A DNA stretch of 42,760 nt from Pseudonocardia bannensis. Its GTDB lineage: Bacteria > Actinomycetota > Actinomycetes > Mycobacteriales > Pseudonocardiaceae. The notes beneath the pieces are model-generated. The model saw only the letters and a program-made list of their open reading frames with translations. It was not told the DNA's origin and made no database searches. Each line of letters opens with the position of its first letter. Within the stretch, counting starts at the first letter, position 1. Position numbers and translations under genes: made by a program. The stretch covers positions 1-42,760 of the forward strand of contig NZ_JAAXKZ010000039.1 of NCBI RefSeq assembly GCF_012911875.1. Direction: 5' to 3'. Shown here piece after piece: positions 15,363 to 24,411 of this stretch.

Positions 15363-16649
15363 TCACTCGGCGTCCACGCCGGACTCCCCGGCAGGTGATG
15401 GCGCGTCCATGTGCTCGATGACGGTGTCGTAGAGCACCGAGAGGGTGGTCTCCGTGAGCTCATCGGGGAACGAAGGGTTGCCCCACAAGTGCGGAATCCG
15501 TGCGAGATCGTCGACCATGGTCCGCGCTGCGGTCGCGAGCGCATGAACGACTCGATCAGAAAGATCGGGCCGCGCGGTAGCGAGCCAACGTTGCCACTCG
15601 GCAAGATGATCGGCACGCTGGCGACTCATCACCTCGGCGGGGCCGTTCGTGAGTTCCAACGACTCGGTAATGGTCACGGCGTGGAGATCCAGAGCTGCAG
15701 CGGCGACCTGAATGTAAGCGCGGACCAGTGCGCGGAGAACGTCGTCGTCGTCAGCCGTCTCGGCTAGCGCGCGGTACGTTTCATAGGTAACCCACTCGTG
15801 AAAACGGCTGATGACAGTGAGTAGGACGCTTGCCTTGTTCTCGAAGTATCTATAGATCCCGGGACCCACGAGGCTGATGTCGGCGCCGAAGTCATCGATG
15901 CTGGTACCGCCGAAGCCATGTCGTCTGAGCGCAAGCGCCGCCGCATTAATGAGTTGTTCACGCCTTGACGTCGGAACGCGATGGCTCGGTCGGTCACTCG
16001 CCGCGGATCGCGGTGCGTCGTTCTGATGGGACGGCCCGGTCACGGTGGACACCGACGCTTGACAAGCTGCTGCGATCAACCGATGAAGGTGTCGCTGCGG
16101 CATGCGGGCTTCGTAGTAGCCGGCACTCGTGACGATGCTGAGCGTCGAGTATGCCCTGACCTCGGCTTTGAACGGGTCGACTGAAGGGTTCTCCCGGAAG
16201 ATCGCGGCCTGGACCAGATGGGCGAGTTCTCGGGTGCCGGAACGTGTCGTGGCGAGGTCCTCCAACTCGAGGTGTCTGGCTTCTCGTTGCCAGAGGACCC
16301 CCAGATGGGGAGTGGTCAGCGCAGAGATGGTGAGGGCTTCGATGACGTCGTCGAGCGAAGCGTCGCGCGAGTGGGCTTCTCGGAGGGCCTTCAGCACTCG
16401 GTCCTGATCCTGTCGGATAACGAACGAGAGAAGTGCCTTCTTGTTGCGGTAGTGGCGGTACAGGGCGCGGGCGGTGATTCCACTCTCCGCAGCGATGTCG
16501 TCCATACGCACTGCGTGGAACCCGTGACGGCTGAAAAGCCGCCCGGCGTTGTCGGCGATCTCCGACTTCCGGTCTAGCGGTCGTCGTGAAAATTCCGGGG
16601 TGGTGGTCGCCGTTCGGCCACCAGGCTTGTTGGTCTCTGCACTCGGCAT
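15363..16649 (-). CDS. Tandem TetR-family regulator with two DNA-binding domains
   Basis: A 428-aa protein containing two complete TetR repressor units. The first has a helix-turn-helix in DNAGRLFSRHGFHAVRMDDI and AAESGITARALYRHYRNKKA (about residues 30-75); the second, near residues 235-285, has NAAALALRRHGFGGTSIDDF and LVGPGIYRYFENKASVLL. Each is followed by an all-helical ligand domain. Normal TetR proteins are about 200 aa, so this is a natural fusion; similar double proteins occur next to acyl-CoA and steroid genes in actinomycetes. The ATG at 16649 has GGAG five bases upstream, and the frame continues further up without start support. It is the nearest intact regulator to the catabolic operon at 18058-25558, which it may control. 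Confidence 0.85.
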   Translation of the reverse strand: MPSAETNKPGGRTATTTPEFSRRPLDRKSEIADNAGRLFSRHGFHAVRMDDIAAESGITARALYRHYRNKKALLSFVIRQDQDRVLKALREAHSRDASLDDVIEALTISALTTPHLGVLWQREARHLELEDLATTRSGTRELAHLVQAAIFRENPSVDPFKAEVRAYSTLSIVTSAGYYEARMPQRHLHRLIAAACQASVSTVTGPSHQNDAPRSAASDRPSHRVPTSRREQLINAAALALRRHGFGGTSIDDFGADISLVGPGIYRYFENKASVLLTVISRFHEWVTYETYRALAETADDDDVLRALVRAYIQVAAAALDLHAVTITESLELTNGPAEVMSRQRADHLAEWQRWLATARPDLSDRVVHALATAARTMVDDLARIPHLWGNPSFPDELTETTLSVLYDTVIEHMDAPSPAGESGVDAE

Positions 16650-17059
16650 GGGAACTCCGATCCTAGCCCGGACCTTTCGCCATGCGCCCGGTGGTGATCG
16701 AGACCGGCCGCGGTCGGTCTTCGCGCGGTGATTCTGCCTGGTGGGCATGACGGTGCGCCGAGGTCGCTCCGGTGGGCGCCGGGTCCGCGGGCCGGGCGGG
16801 GTGACCAGCGTGTCCTGTGCTTGATCTGGGGGGTCACCGGCGCAGGGAGGTGCTTGCTGCCTCCGGGCCGAGGGGCCGTGTCCCAATAGGGACCTTGCCG
16901 CGAACAGGGCACCATCACAGTCCTGACTGTCCCTGCCGGTCCGGCGACGGCCACCCGTTCCCGAGCCGAGCTAGAGAGGAACGGCCGGCCCAAGATGCTC
17001 CAAGCGCCCGAGCCCAGCCAGGGCCACGCTTGACCACTAGGACATCCATGCCGCCGCCG
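16650..17059. other. Non-coding stretch upstream of the tandem TetR gene
   Basis: No coding region is supported. The upstream control region of the TetR gene must lie in its first part. A CTAG at 17037-17040 could mark an IS701 target or the broken left end of the next element, but no inverted repeat matching the end at 17794-17815 was found. Confidence 0.3.
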
Positions 17060-17815
17060 TAATCAACGTGCTGGGCGTGCTGCTGGGTCCGTGGCCTCCC
17101 CACCAGCGGGGCCGGCTATCGACAGATGCTGCGCTGGGCGACAGGGTTCGGAACGGTCCGCCGAGCCGGTGTGGAGCGCAACCGGCTCCTGGGGCAGCGT
17201 TGGTCCGCCGCCTCACCCTCAGGCGGAACTCGGTGGCGTCGCCGTACCTGGCGTCGCCGGCCACTGGCGGGCGAGTGGCGGCCCCCATCCAGAGGCGGTG
17301 GGGCCGGTGATCTGGTCGAGCATGTCCAGCGCCAACCGCCATTTCTCCCGGTGCCGGACCTCGTCGCCGATCCCGACGCGGGCCCGCCGGACCCAGTTCC
17401 GCGCCGGCCCCTCCGTGTCCCAGCCGCAGCAGCGGTGGTGTCGGACCCAGGACTCGGGCAGGAACAGCCGCCAGTCGATCGCCGCGGACGTCCCAGTCAC
17501 CGCGGCGTGCACGCTGACCCCGATCTGGCAGTTCCCGGCCTTGCCTAGCGCCCCGCAGTACATCCACGTCGCCCCGGGCGAACTGGCGCCGTCCTTGGAA
17601 AACCGGGAGTCATCGATGATGATCAGTGACTGCGGGTCAATGACTGGCCCGACCACCGCCAGCCGGCGGCTCACCTCGACGTACTCCCAGGCCGAGGACG
17701 TCACGAATTGCTGCAGCTGGTGGTCGACCCCGAGCCGGCCGCCACCGGCTCGCGCCGGAACCAGATCACGAGATGGTGGCGCCAGCCCGTCAGCGACACA
17801 CCTAATACAGTGCTA
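17060..17815 (-). pseudogene. IS701-family transposase remnant with internal deletion and frameshift
   Basis: The element end TAGCACTGTATTAGGTGTG (minus strand) starts at 17815 beside a CTAG at 17816-17819. About 60 bases in, coding sequence appears as GRLGVDHQLQQFVTSSAWEY, so the first 60-70 residues of the transposase are deleted. Then SLIIIDDSRFSKDGASSPGA (first catalytic Asp region), GKAGNCQIGVSVHAAV, AAIDWRLFLPESWV and DEVRHREKWRLALDMLDQIT follow in one frame. A frameshift near 17290 leads to VAGDARYGDATEFRLRVR in another frame, covering the second Asp (family: VADAGYGDATEFR). The C-terminal third, with the last catalytic acid, is missing. Inactive. Confidence 0.82.
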
Positions 17816-17819
17816 CTAG

Positions 17820-18030
17820 CCGCTGGCCTCGTCCATCCCGCAGGCCCGCCTCCGCCTGTCATTGCAGCTTTTTCGAGTCGGCGGAGTCAGCGCCGTCCGC
17901 CCGCAGCAGTTGCTCCATGCACCCATCGCGGTCGGCCGCCCGGGCACCTCCATAGGGGCCATGCACCCGCTTCGATGACCCCGTTCCACCAGAACAACGC
18001 CAAGCTTCCAGGACGACCTGCGCCTGCAGC
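17820..18030. other. Non-coding stretch between IS remnant and operon terminator
   Basis: I see no gene, promoter or repeat I can support here. Confidence 0.3.
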
Positions 18031-18054
18031 GCGTCCGCCTATGCAGGCGGACGC
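18031..18054 (-). terminator. Terminator hairpin of the minus-strand catabolic operon
   Basis: Arms GCGTCCGCCT (18031-18040) and AGGCGGACGC (18045-18054) pair perfectly around the loop ATGC, three bases beyond the stop codon of the enoyl-CoA hydratase gene. There is no T-run, as is usual in high-GC actinomycetes. Confidence 0.75.
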
Positions 18055-18057
18055 GCA

Positions 18058-18831
18058 TCAGGTGCCGGTGTAGACGGGGGAACGCTTCTCGAGAACCGCA
18101 TTCACCGCTTCCTTCGCGTCGGAGTAGGTGGAGAACTCCCCGGACAAGGTCTGCTCGTAGCGGTAACCGTCGTACAGGTTCTGGTACTCGATCTCGTTAA
18201 GGCTCCGCTTGACGAACTCGAGGACTAGGGGACTGTGGCGTGCCATCAGCCGGGCGATTCGGTAGGCCTCGCCCATCAGCTCTGCGCGAGGGACCACCTT
18301 CAGCACACCGCCGTATCGGGCAACCTCCTCGGCGGTGAGGTTCTCCCCGGTCAAGTGCAGGTACCGGACCAGCTGCTGGGGCACCAGCCGTGATGCGTGC
18401 TTGGCACCACCCAGCAAGCCGACGTTGACCTCGGGGAGGCCGAACTTCGCGTCGTCGGATGCGACAACGAGATCGCAGGACGCCGCAATAGCCAGCCCCG
18501 TCCCCAACGCGGCGCCGCTGACCGCGGCAACGGTCGGAATCGGGTTGGCACGGAGGGCCCAAAAGGCGTTGCGCGCGTTCTCCATACGGGCCGGGGAGTT
18601 GTCGGGATCCAGAGACGGGAACTCCCTAAGATCATTGCCCGCGCAGAAGTGCTTACCCTCCCCGGTCAACACGATGGCACGGGTGTCCGGCAGGTACTCG
18701 CGAGCGTTCTCAAAGAACTGCCGGAGCTCCACGTACATCTCCTGCACGAAGGCATTAACCGGTGGCCGGGCGAGGCGCACAGTCGCGATGTGATCGGTGA
18801 TGTCCCACTTCAAATATTTGATTTCCGACAC
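18058..18831 (-). CDS. Enoyl-CoA hydratase/isomerase family protein
   Basis: A 257-aa crotonase-fold enzyme, the last gene of the six-gene operon. It hydrates the enoyl-CoA made by the dehydrogenases. The oxyanion-hole segments are TGEGKHFCAGNDLREF and ALGTGLAIAASCDLVVAS, and the segment KFGLPEVNVGLLGGAKH is where the first catalytic Glu usually lies; the second acid position seen in classical hydratases falls within it. NAVLEKRSPVYTGT is the end. GTG 18831 follows GGAG by eight bases (VSEIKYLKWDIT). The upstream BVMO gene ends 147 bases before. Isomerase or hydrolase activity is possible, as this family is varied. Confidence 0.9.
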   Translation of the reverse strand: MSEIKYLKWDITDHIATVRLARPPVNAFVQEMYVELRQFFENAREYLPDTRAIVLTGEGKHFCAGNDLREFPSLDPDNSPARMENARNAFWALRANPIPTVAAVSGAALGTGLAIAASCDLVVASDDAKFGLPEVNVGLLGGAKHASRLVPQQLVRYLHLTGENLTAEEVARYGGVLKVVPRAELMGEAYRIARLMARHSPLVLEFVKRSLNEIEYQNLYDGYRYEQTLSGEFSTYSDAKEAVNAVLEKRSPVYTGT

Positions 18832-18977
18832 GTGTGGTCTCCTCTCGTCACGACCGACGCAATCAAGTCGTGTGTTGTCCTGGTGGATGGTGGTGCTCAG
18901 GAAGGGCGACGCGGAGCACGCCGCCTCGCGCTGATCCTCACGCCCATGTCGGTGCGTCCGGATCCGTGGGGTCGCTG

Positions 18978-20672
18978 TCACGCATGGGCAACGGCAGGCT
19001 CACGTTCTGCATCCTTGACGCCAGCATGGGAGAAGAGGAATCCGGAGTAGCATTTGGCGGCCGCCTCGTTTATCCTGCGTCGGTATTCGAGGCCGCCGGC
19101 CAGATACATCAGGCATTTACGCGGCTTTCCAGGGATGTTCGCGCTCATGTACCAGCTGTTAGCCCTCGGGAAGAGGGTAGCGTTGGCGATCTCGTCGAGA
19201 TGCTCGCTGTACTCGTGCTCGAGGGTGTCGGTCGGCTCGATCGTGGATGCTCCTCGGTCCCGCATGTGCGCAAACGCGTTGGTGATCCACTCGGTCTGCA
19301 ACTCGGAGAGCAAGATTGGGTGATAGAGGGGGGCGGGGCTGCCCGGGCCGTCTAGGAAGAACAGGTTGGGAAAGCCTGCGGTCATCAGCCCGAGCGCCGT
19401 CCGCGGTCCGGTGCTCCAGTGCTCGGCAACTGGCAAGCCCCGGCGGCCGCGGATGTCGACCCGGAGCATGGCGCCAGTGACGGCGTCGAAGCCGGTTGCG
19501 AGGATGACCACGTCGAACTCGTACTCCTGCCCACCGGCGATCAGACCACGCTTGCTGAAGCGCTCGATCGGGTTCGCCTTGGCATCGAGGAGCTCGACGT
19601 TATCGCGGGCGAACGCCTCGTAGTAGCCGCTATCGGCAATGAGTCTCTTGGTTCCGAACGGGAAGTCGCGCGGCATCATCACCTCCGCGAGCTCCGGGTC
19701 GTGGATACGCTCGCGAGTCTTCTCCCGTACCCACTCGGCGACGGTCTCGTTCGCGACCGGATTGACGAAAAGGTCGGGCCAAGTGTTGAGGAGCAGCGCA
19801 AGGCCCCCGTTCTCCCAGCGCACGTTGAAGCCGGCTTCACGCTCCTCGAGGGTGAGCTCGTTCCACAGCCGGGTCTCCACGGCGCCGATATCGAAGTTGA
19901 GGGCCAGGGCGCCCGTCGGGTGCTGCCTCTGTGCAGCGCGCCACTTGTCGTAGTTTGCCTTGACCCGGTCAAGGTACTCGGCCGGCATCGGACAATTGCG
20001 AAGTGGGATGATATACGGCGCCGTTCGCTGGAACACAGTCAGGTGGGCGGCCTGCTCAGCGATGATAGGGGTCATCTGGACGGCAGTGGATCCGGTGCCG
20101 ATGATGGCGACGCGCTTCCCATTGAAGTCGACCTCCTCACGCGGCCATGTGCCCGAGTGGTATACCTCGCCTGCGAAGTCCTCCAAGCCCTCGAACGCCG
20201 GCTTCGACGGCGCCGACAGAAACCCGGTCGCCATGATGAGGAAACGTGAGCGGACAGCGTGACCCCGGTCAGTGCGAATGTCCCAGGAGCTGGATTCCTC
20301 GTCGAACACCGCGCTCTCGACCCGCGTCTCGAGGGTGATGTCTTGCCGCAGATCGAACCTGTCCGCAACGTGGTTAAAGTAGCTGAGGAGCTCCGGCTGG
20401 GCGGCGTAGCGCTCGCTCCACTCCCACTCCTGATCCAACTCAGGGTCGAACATGTAGTTGTACTCGACGCTCTCGACGTCGACGCGGCAGCCCGGATAGC
20501 GGTTCCAGTGCCAGGTTCCACCCACTCCGTCGGCGGAGTCGAAGACTCGGCATGCATAGCCCTCCTTGCGGAGGCGGTACAGGGCGTAAAGGCCCGCGGC
20601 ACCGGCGCCGACGATCACCACGTCGGTCGTCGAACGCTTGTGGACCCCGTCGTTCTCGGTGTTCTCGACCAT
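18978..20672 (-). CDS. Flavin-containing Baeyer-Villiger monooxygenase (type I)
   Basis: A 564-aa FAD/NADPH enzyme that inserts oxygen next to a ketone to give an ester or lactone. FAD is bound by VVIVGAGAAGLYALYRL (GxGxxG at residues 22-27), NADPH by VAIIGTGSTAVQM; the BVMO fingerprint FxGxxxHxxxWP reads FAGEVYHSGTWP. VGGTWHWNRYPGCRVDVES and ILATGFDAVTGAML are typical of cyclohexanone, cyclopentanone and phenylacetone monooxygenases, and the length is the usual one. ATG 20672 was chosen; a GTG at 20678 in the same frame is closer to the AGGAG and is also possible. Downstream of the lactonase and upstream of the hydratase on one strand; its product would be the lactonase substrate. Confidence 0.92.
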   Translation of the reverse strand: MVENTENDGVHKRSTTDVVIVGAGAAGLYALYRLRKEGYACRVFDSADGVGGTWHWNRYPGCRVDVESVEYNYMFDPELDQEWEWSERYAAQPELLSYFNHVADRFDLRQDITLETRVESAVFDEESSSWDIRTDRGHAVRSRFLIMATGFLSAPSKPAFEGLEDFAGEVYHSGTWPREEVDFNGKRVAIIGTGSTAVQMTPIIAEQAAHLTVFQRTAPYIIPLRNCPMPAEYLDRVKANYDKWRAAQRQHPTGALALNFDIGAVETRLWNELTLEEREAGFNVRWENGGLALLLNTWPDLFVNPVANETVAEWVREKTRERIHDPELAEVMMPRDFPFGTKRLIADSGYYEAFARDNVELLDAKANPIERFSKRGLIAGGQEYEFDVVILATGFDAVTGAMLRVDIRGRRGLPVAEHWSTGPRTALGLMTAGFPNLFFLDGPGSPAPLYHPILLSELQTEWITNAFAHMRDRGASTIEPTDTLEHEYSEHLDEIANATLFPRANSWYMSANIPGKPRKCLMYLAGGLEYRRRINEAAAKCYSGFLFSHAGVKDAEREPAVAHA

Positions 20673-20757
20673 CCAATTCACCGTTCTCCTCGTTGTGGTC
20701 ACGCCGTATAGGCGCGGGAGGACCAACATCCAACGGGCCCGCCAGGAGCCGACTTGC

Positions 20758-21627
20758 CTACTGGCTGTGCGGCACGCCGCTGTGCTTCACGTCGGCGACG
20801 CGGATCTCGCCGCTGGACCTTCCCGCAAGGAAGTCGTCGAGCGTCGTCGTGTTGCAGCTCATGTAGAGGCGATTCAGTTGCTCGCCACCGAAGGCACAGG
20901 CGACAGCCCAGGTGCCGCGGGTGGGTATGCGATCGGTGATCTCGCCGCCTTCGACGACCCGGTAGAATCCGCTGTCGTCGCCGAGCGTGAGGGCGTTGCC
21001 GAACCACACACCACCCTCCGAGTCCAGGGCAATACCGTCCGGGTGCAGGCTGTCGTCGAGTTGCGCCCACACGCGAGGGTTCACCGGGTGACGGCGCTCG
21101 TCGAGATCGAACGCGGTGATGCGGTGGGAAATGGTTTCGGCGACGAGCAGCGTCCCGTCGGGCGTCATCGCCGTTCCGTTGGGAAACATCAGGTCGGCGT
21201 CGACCCGTCTGACGGAGCGATCCGGGGCGACATGGGCGAGATAAGCTGGCCGCGGCTCCTCCGCGCCGAGCAGGAACCCGAAGTTGCCGGCGTAGACATG
21301 GCCGTCCGCCGAGACGAGCATCTCGTTCGCCACCGAGGTGGCGATGTGCGAGTAATCGGCGTACGGGGTGAGCGATCCACCCTCCCCGATCTCGAGGATC
21401 ATCGCGTCCTGCTGGGACACGACGAGAACGCGGCCGTCGGGGAGAAAGCCGAGTCCGGACGGGGTACCCTCGACCGAAGCCACAACCTCCGCGGAACCGT
21501 CCTCCGCGAACCGCAGCACCGTCTTCGCAAAGAAGTCACTGACCCACAGCTGGCCGTCATGCCAGCGAGGCGCTTCCAGGAAGCGGTGACCGGAGGAGAA
21601 CGCCTCGTGTTCGTATTCATTCATCAT
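20758..21627 (-). CDS. SMP-30/gluconolactonase-family lactone hydrolase
   Basis: A 289-aa six-bladed beta-propeller hydrolase of the SMP-30/gluconolaconase/LRE family, which needs a divalent metal. Expected metal ligands are the Glu in FLEAPRWHDGQLWVSDF, the Asn in FPNGTAMTPDGTL and the Asp in LHPDGIALDSEGGVWFGN. GAGG-type ribosome binding site GAGGAG lies four bases before ATG 21627 and seven before ATG 21624, so either could be used. Between the ligase (46-base gap) and the BVMO (85-base gap) on the same strand, it most likely opens the lactone made by the BVMO. Gluconolactone itself is an unlikely substrate in this setting. Confidence 0.88.
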   Translation of the reverse strand: MMNEYEHEAFSSGHRFLEAPRWHDGQLWVSDFFAKTVLRFAEDGSAEVVASVEGTPSGLGFLPDGRVLVVSQQDAMILEIGEGGSLTPYADYSHIATSVANEMLVSADGHVYAGNFGFLLGAEEPRPAYLAHVAPDRSVRRVDADLMFPNGTAMTPDGTLLVAETISHRITAFDLDERRHPVNPRVWAQLDDSLHPDGIALDSEGGVWFGNALTLGDDSGFYRVVEGGEITDRIPTRGTWAVACAFGGEQLNRLYMSCNTTTLDDFLAGRSSGEIRVADVKHSGVPHSQ

Positions 21628-21673
21628 TAAGCTCCTCACCATTGAGAGCTCACCGGAATGTCGCGACCACTGC

Positions 21674-23287
21674 TCACTTCTCGAGGAGATCGCGCACCAT
21701 GTCGCGGAGCAGGAACTTCTGGACCTTGCCACTGGCAGTACGGGGAAGCTCGTCGACGACGAACAGCTGCTCCGGCAGCTTCTGCATCGCGATGTGGCGT
21801 TCGCGCAGCCACATCGTCACGGACTCCAGGTCGATCTCGGCGCCAGCAGTCGGGACGACAACAGCCGCGACCCGTTCGACCATCAGCGGGTCGGGGTAGC
21901 CCACCACTGCGACGTCCTCGATCCCGGGGAACTCAATGAGATGGTCCTCGACCTCGCGGACGCTGATGTTCTCTCCACCCCGGATGATGATGTCCTTCTT
22001 GCGGCCGGTAATGGTGACGAATCCGTCGTCGTCTATGACGGCGAGATCGCCGGTTCGAAACCAGCCGTCCGCGTCGAATGCGGTATTGTCGAGCCCGGAG
22101 TCGAGATATCCGAGGAACATCTCCGGTCCGATGAGCTGAAGCTCCCCCGCTTCCCCGGCCGGAACTGGTCGATCCGCGTCGTCGACAACCCTGAACTGGA
22201 CGGCACCGAGTGCCCGACCGTCGGTCTCGGCACATTTGTTGGCCGGGTCCGACGGGGAACTAGCCACAGCGGTCGGGTACTCGGTCGACCCGTAGGCTCG
22301 ACATACGTGACAGCCGAGTGCGTCCGTCGCCCGACGAACCAGTTCCGGAGAAACGTCGGCACCACCGCAGGCGAACACCCGCAGCGGGGATAGATCGGTG
22401 CTCGGCCTGTCGGGGTGGCCCACAAGACCATGCAGGAACGGTGTCGCCGCGAGCACGACACTGCAGCGATGTTCTTCGATCAGCCGTAACGCGACGCCCG
22501 GGTCCCAGACCTCCTGCAGGACGACCGAGGTGCCGAGCAGCGACGGCAACTGAAGGCCGAATATGACCCCCGTAATGTGGCCGACGGGGGATGGCATGAA
22601 GATCACATCGGCGTCGGTCAGCGAGAAGAACTCCACGATGCTGCGGTTCTCGTAGTCCAGCGTGTTGTGCGAGTGCATCGCCCCTTTGGGAGTTGACGTC
22701 GTACCCGAGGTGTACAGCAGCAGGCAGATGTCGTTCGGGTCCCGATCCGCCGCGGACGACACCAGCGGCTCCGCCGTGAGGAGTTCGTCAAATGGTCGGG
22801 TCCCGGCATTTTGCCCCTCGCCGACGACGACGACCTCGGCCAGATCTGGGAGATCGTCTCGGATGCGATCGATCATCGCAACGAAGTCGTAGTTGCGGAA
22901 GGTGGCGGGAACAATCATGACCTTCGAACGGGCCTGGCCGAGGATGAAGCGAACCTCGGTGTCCCGGTATATCGGAATGATGGGATTGCTCACCGCACCG
23001 AGCCGGAGCACAGCCAGGTGCGTCGCCATAGCCTCGATCCAGTTCGGCAACTGCCATGACACGACGTCCCCGCGGCCGATGCCAAGAGCAGTGAGCCCAC
23101 CGGCGGTACGTGCGACGAGTTCCTCAACCTCCGAATACGTCCAGACCCGATCCCGATCCACGACGGCCGGCCTGGCGGGCGTCTCAGCCGCGACCTGGGT
23201 CAGGTACTCGTCGATGAAGCGGTTTTCCCAGAGTCCGGATTTTGTGTATCGGGTGATCAGCTCGTCCGTGAGGCGCGATGACTTCAT
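21674..23287 (-). CDS. AMP-dependent acyl-CoA synthetase/ligase
   Basis: A 537-aa ANL-superfamily enzyme that activates a carboxylic acid with ATP and joins it to CoA. The P-loop-like motif is LLLYTSGTTSTPKGAMHSH, followed by CRAYGSTEYPT, GWFRTGDLAVIDDDGF, GRKKDIIIRGGENIS and the A10 lysine in PRTASGKVQKFLL. ATG 23287 follows GGAGG by seven bases and overlaps the stop of the upstream dehydrogenase (ATGA). It fits as the step after lactone opening, activating the hydroxy- or keto-acid before dehydrogenation. Medium-chain or cyclic acids are plausible; the exact substrate is not readable. Confidence 0.92.
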   Translation of the reverse strand: MKSSRLTDELITRYTKSGLWENRFIDEYLTQVAAETPARPAVVDRDRVWTYSEVEELVARTAGGLTALGIGRGDVVSWQLPNWIEAMATHLAVLRLGAVSNPIIPIYRDTEVRFILGQARSKVMIVPATFRNYDFVAMIDRIRDDLPDLAEVVVVGEGQNAGTRPFDELLTAEPLVSSAADRDPNDICLLLYTSGTTSTPKGAMHSHNTLDYENRSIVEFFSLTDADVIFMPSPVGHITGVIFGLQLPSLLGTSVVLQEVWDPGVALRLIEEHRCSVVLAATPFLHGLVGHPDRPSTDLSPLRVFACGGADVSPELVRRATDALGCHVCRAYGSTEYPTAVASSPSDPANKCAETDGRALGAVQFRVVDDADRPVPAGEAGELQLIGPEMFLGYLDSGLDNTAFDADGWFRTGDLAVIDDDGFVTITGRKKDIIIRGGENISVREVEDHLIEFPGIEDVAVVGYPDPLMVERVAAVVVPTAGAEIDLESVTMWLRERHIAMQKLPEQLFVVDELPRTASGKVQKFLLRDMVRDLLEK

Positions 23288-24411
23288 CCCGCCACCTCCT
23301 GGGTCGTCGTGTTCCTCGCCGCTCCACCGGCCAGCACGGCGAAGCCGATTTCCCTCTCCAGATCGCGCTCGTCGCCGAACCACGACCGCAAGGCGAGGGC
23401 GTGTTCGTAGTACCAGTGCAAGGACAGTTCGAACGTGTATCCGATGCCGCCGTGCATCTGGATAGCGTTCTCGCACACGCGGCGCGCCGATTCTGCTGCG
23501 TACGCCTTGAGACAGGCTGCACGCAGGTCCACCGCTTGCGGCGAGGCGTCCCGAAGGTCCTCGGCCGCGGCCGCACACATGTTCTCGAGGGAACGAGTGG
23601 ATGCGTACATATCGGCCACGATGTGCTGCACGGCCTGGAAACTCCCGATGGGCCGTCCGAACTGCTGCCGCTGTTGGACATAGGTGAGCGTCTGGTCGAA
23701 TGACCACCGAGCCACCCCCGCGAGGTAGCACCCCACCAGCATCCTCATCCAGCCACGGATTTCGGCTGCTAGCGCTACTGCCGATCGCCCTTCGGCGGCC
23801 GGCCCGCCGAGGATTGAGGCACCCCTGAACCTGACCGTCGCCGTGGAACTCCCGGGGTCGCCTTTGCCGTCGGCCACCACGATGACACCGTCTGTCCTGG
23901 GATCGACAAGACATACCGTTCGTTCGTCGTTCGCGACGACCACGAGCAGCTCTGCCTGCTCGCCGAAACGAACCAGAGACATCTCACCGTCGAGCTTGCC
24001 GTCCGTGCATCTCACCGAGCCGAGCTGATCCGCCCAGGTGGATCCCGTGTGGGGGGCAACCAAGCCGACCGGCGCACCGTCTTCAACCGTAGCGAGAAGT
24101 GCGGACCGGCCCTCGGCGCTCGCCCGCTCCACCAGCAAAGACGGCAGTACGCAGTTCTCGACGATCGGGCCGGGCACGAGGTACTCACCCAGCGCCGCGA
24201 AAACCGGAGCGAGGTCGGCTAGCGGGAGTCCGAGCCCACCATATGATTCAGGGATCGCGAGCGAGAACCAGCCCTGCGCAGCCACCGCACGCAGAAAGTC
24301 GCGGTCCGTGCCGGTGCCGGTCAGCATGCCGAGCCGGCGGCGCTCGTCGAACGCCCGGTCCAGGTACTCCCGGATCGGCAGATCGAGCTTCTGGTCGTCG
24401 GGTTCAGCCAC
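23284..24411 (-). CDS. Acyl-CoA dehydrogenase family protein (second subunit)
   Basis: A 375-aa FAD-dependent acyl-CoA dehydrogenase. Features: WFSLAIPESYGGLGLPLADL, QRQQFGRPIGSFQAVQHIVA (FAD site), LKAYAAESARRVCENAIQMH and GGIGYTFELSLHWYYEHALA. The middle part (residues 120-200) is short and diverged and the substrate-binding motif is weak, as in the partner subunits of actinobacterial alpha2beta2 FadE enzymes that act on bulky or cyclic acyl-CoA. It overlaps both neighbours (8 and 4 bases), showing tight translational coupling. I infer a heteromer with the dehydrogenase encoded just upstream. Confidence 0.9.
   Translation of the reverse strand: MAEPDDQKLDLPIREYLDRAFDERRRLGMLTGTGTDRDFLRAVAAQGWFSLAIPESYGGLGLPLADLAPVFAALGEYLVPGPIVENCVLPSLLVERASAEGRSALLATVEDGAPVGLVAPHTGSTWADQLGSVRCTDGKLDGEMSLVRFGEQAELLVVVANDERTVCLVDPRTDGVIVVADGKGDPGSSTATVRFRGASILGGPAAEGRSAVALAAEIRGWMRMLVGCYLAGVARWSFDQTLTYVQQRQQFGRPIGSFQAVQHIVADMYASTRSLENMCAAAAEDLRDASPQAVDLRAACLKAYAAESARRVCENAIQMHGGIGYTFELSLHWYYEHALALRSWFGDERDLEREIGFAVLAGGAARNTTTQEVAG

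Noticed and set aside
1..17819. A 17.7-kb composite transposon bounded by the two IS701-like elements
   Set aside because: Genes between 124 and 4922 look like stable chromosomal genes, the elements differ, and the second is heavily deleted; a joint transposition is not supported.
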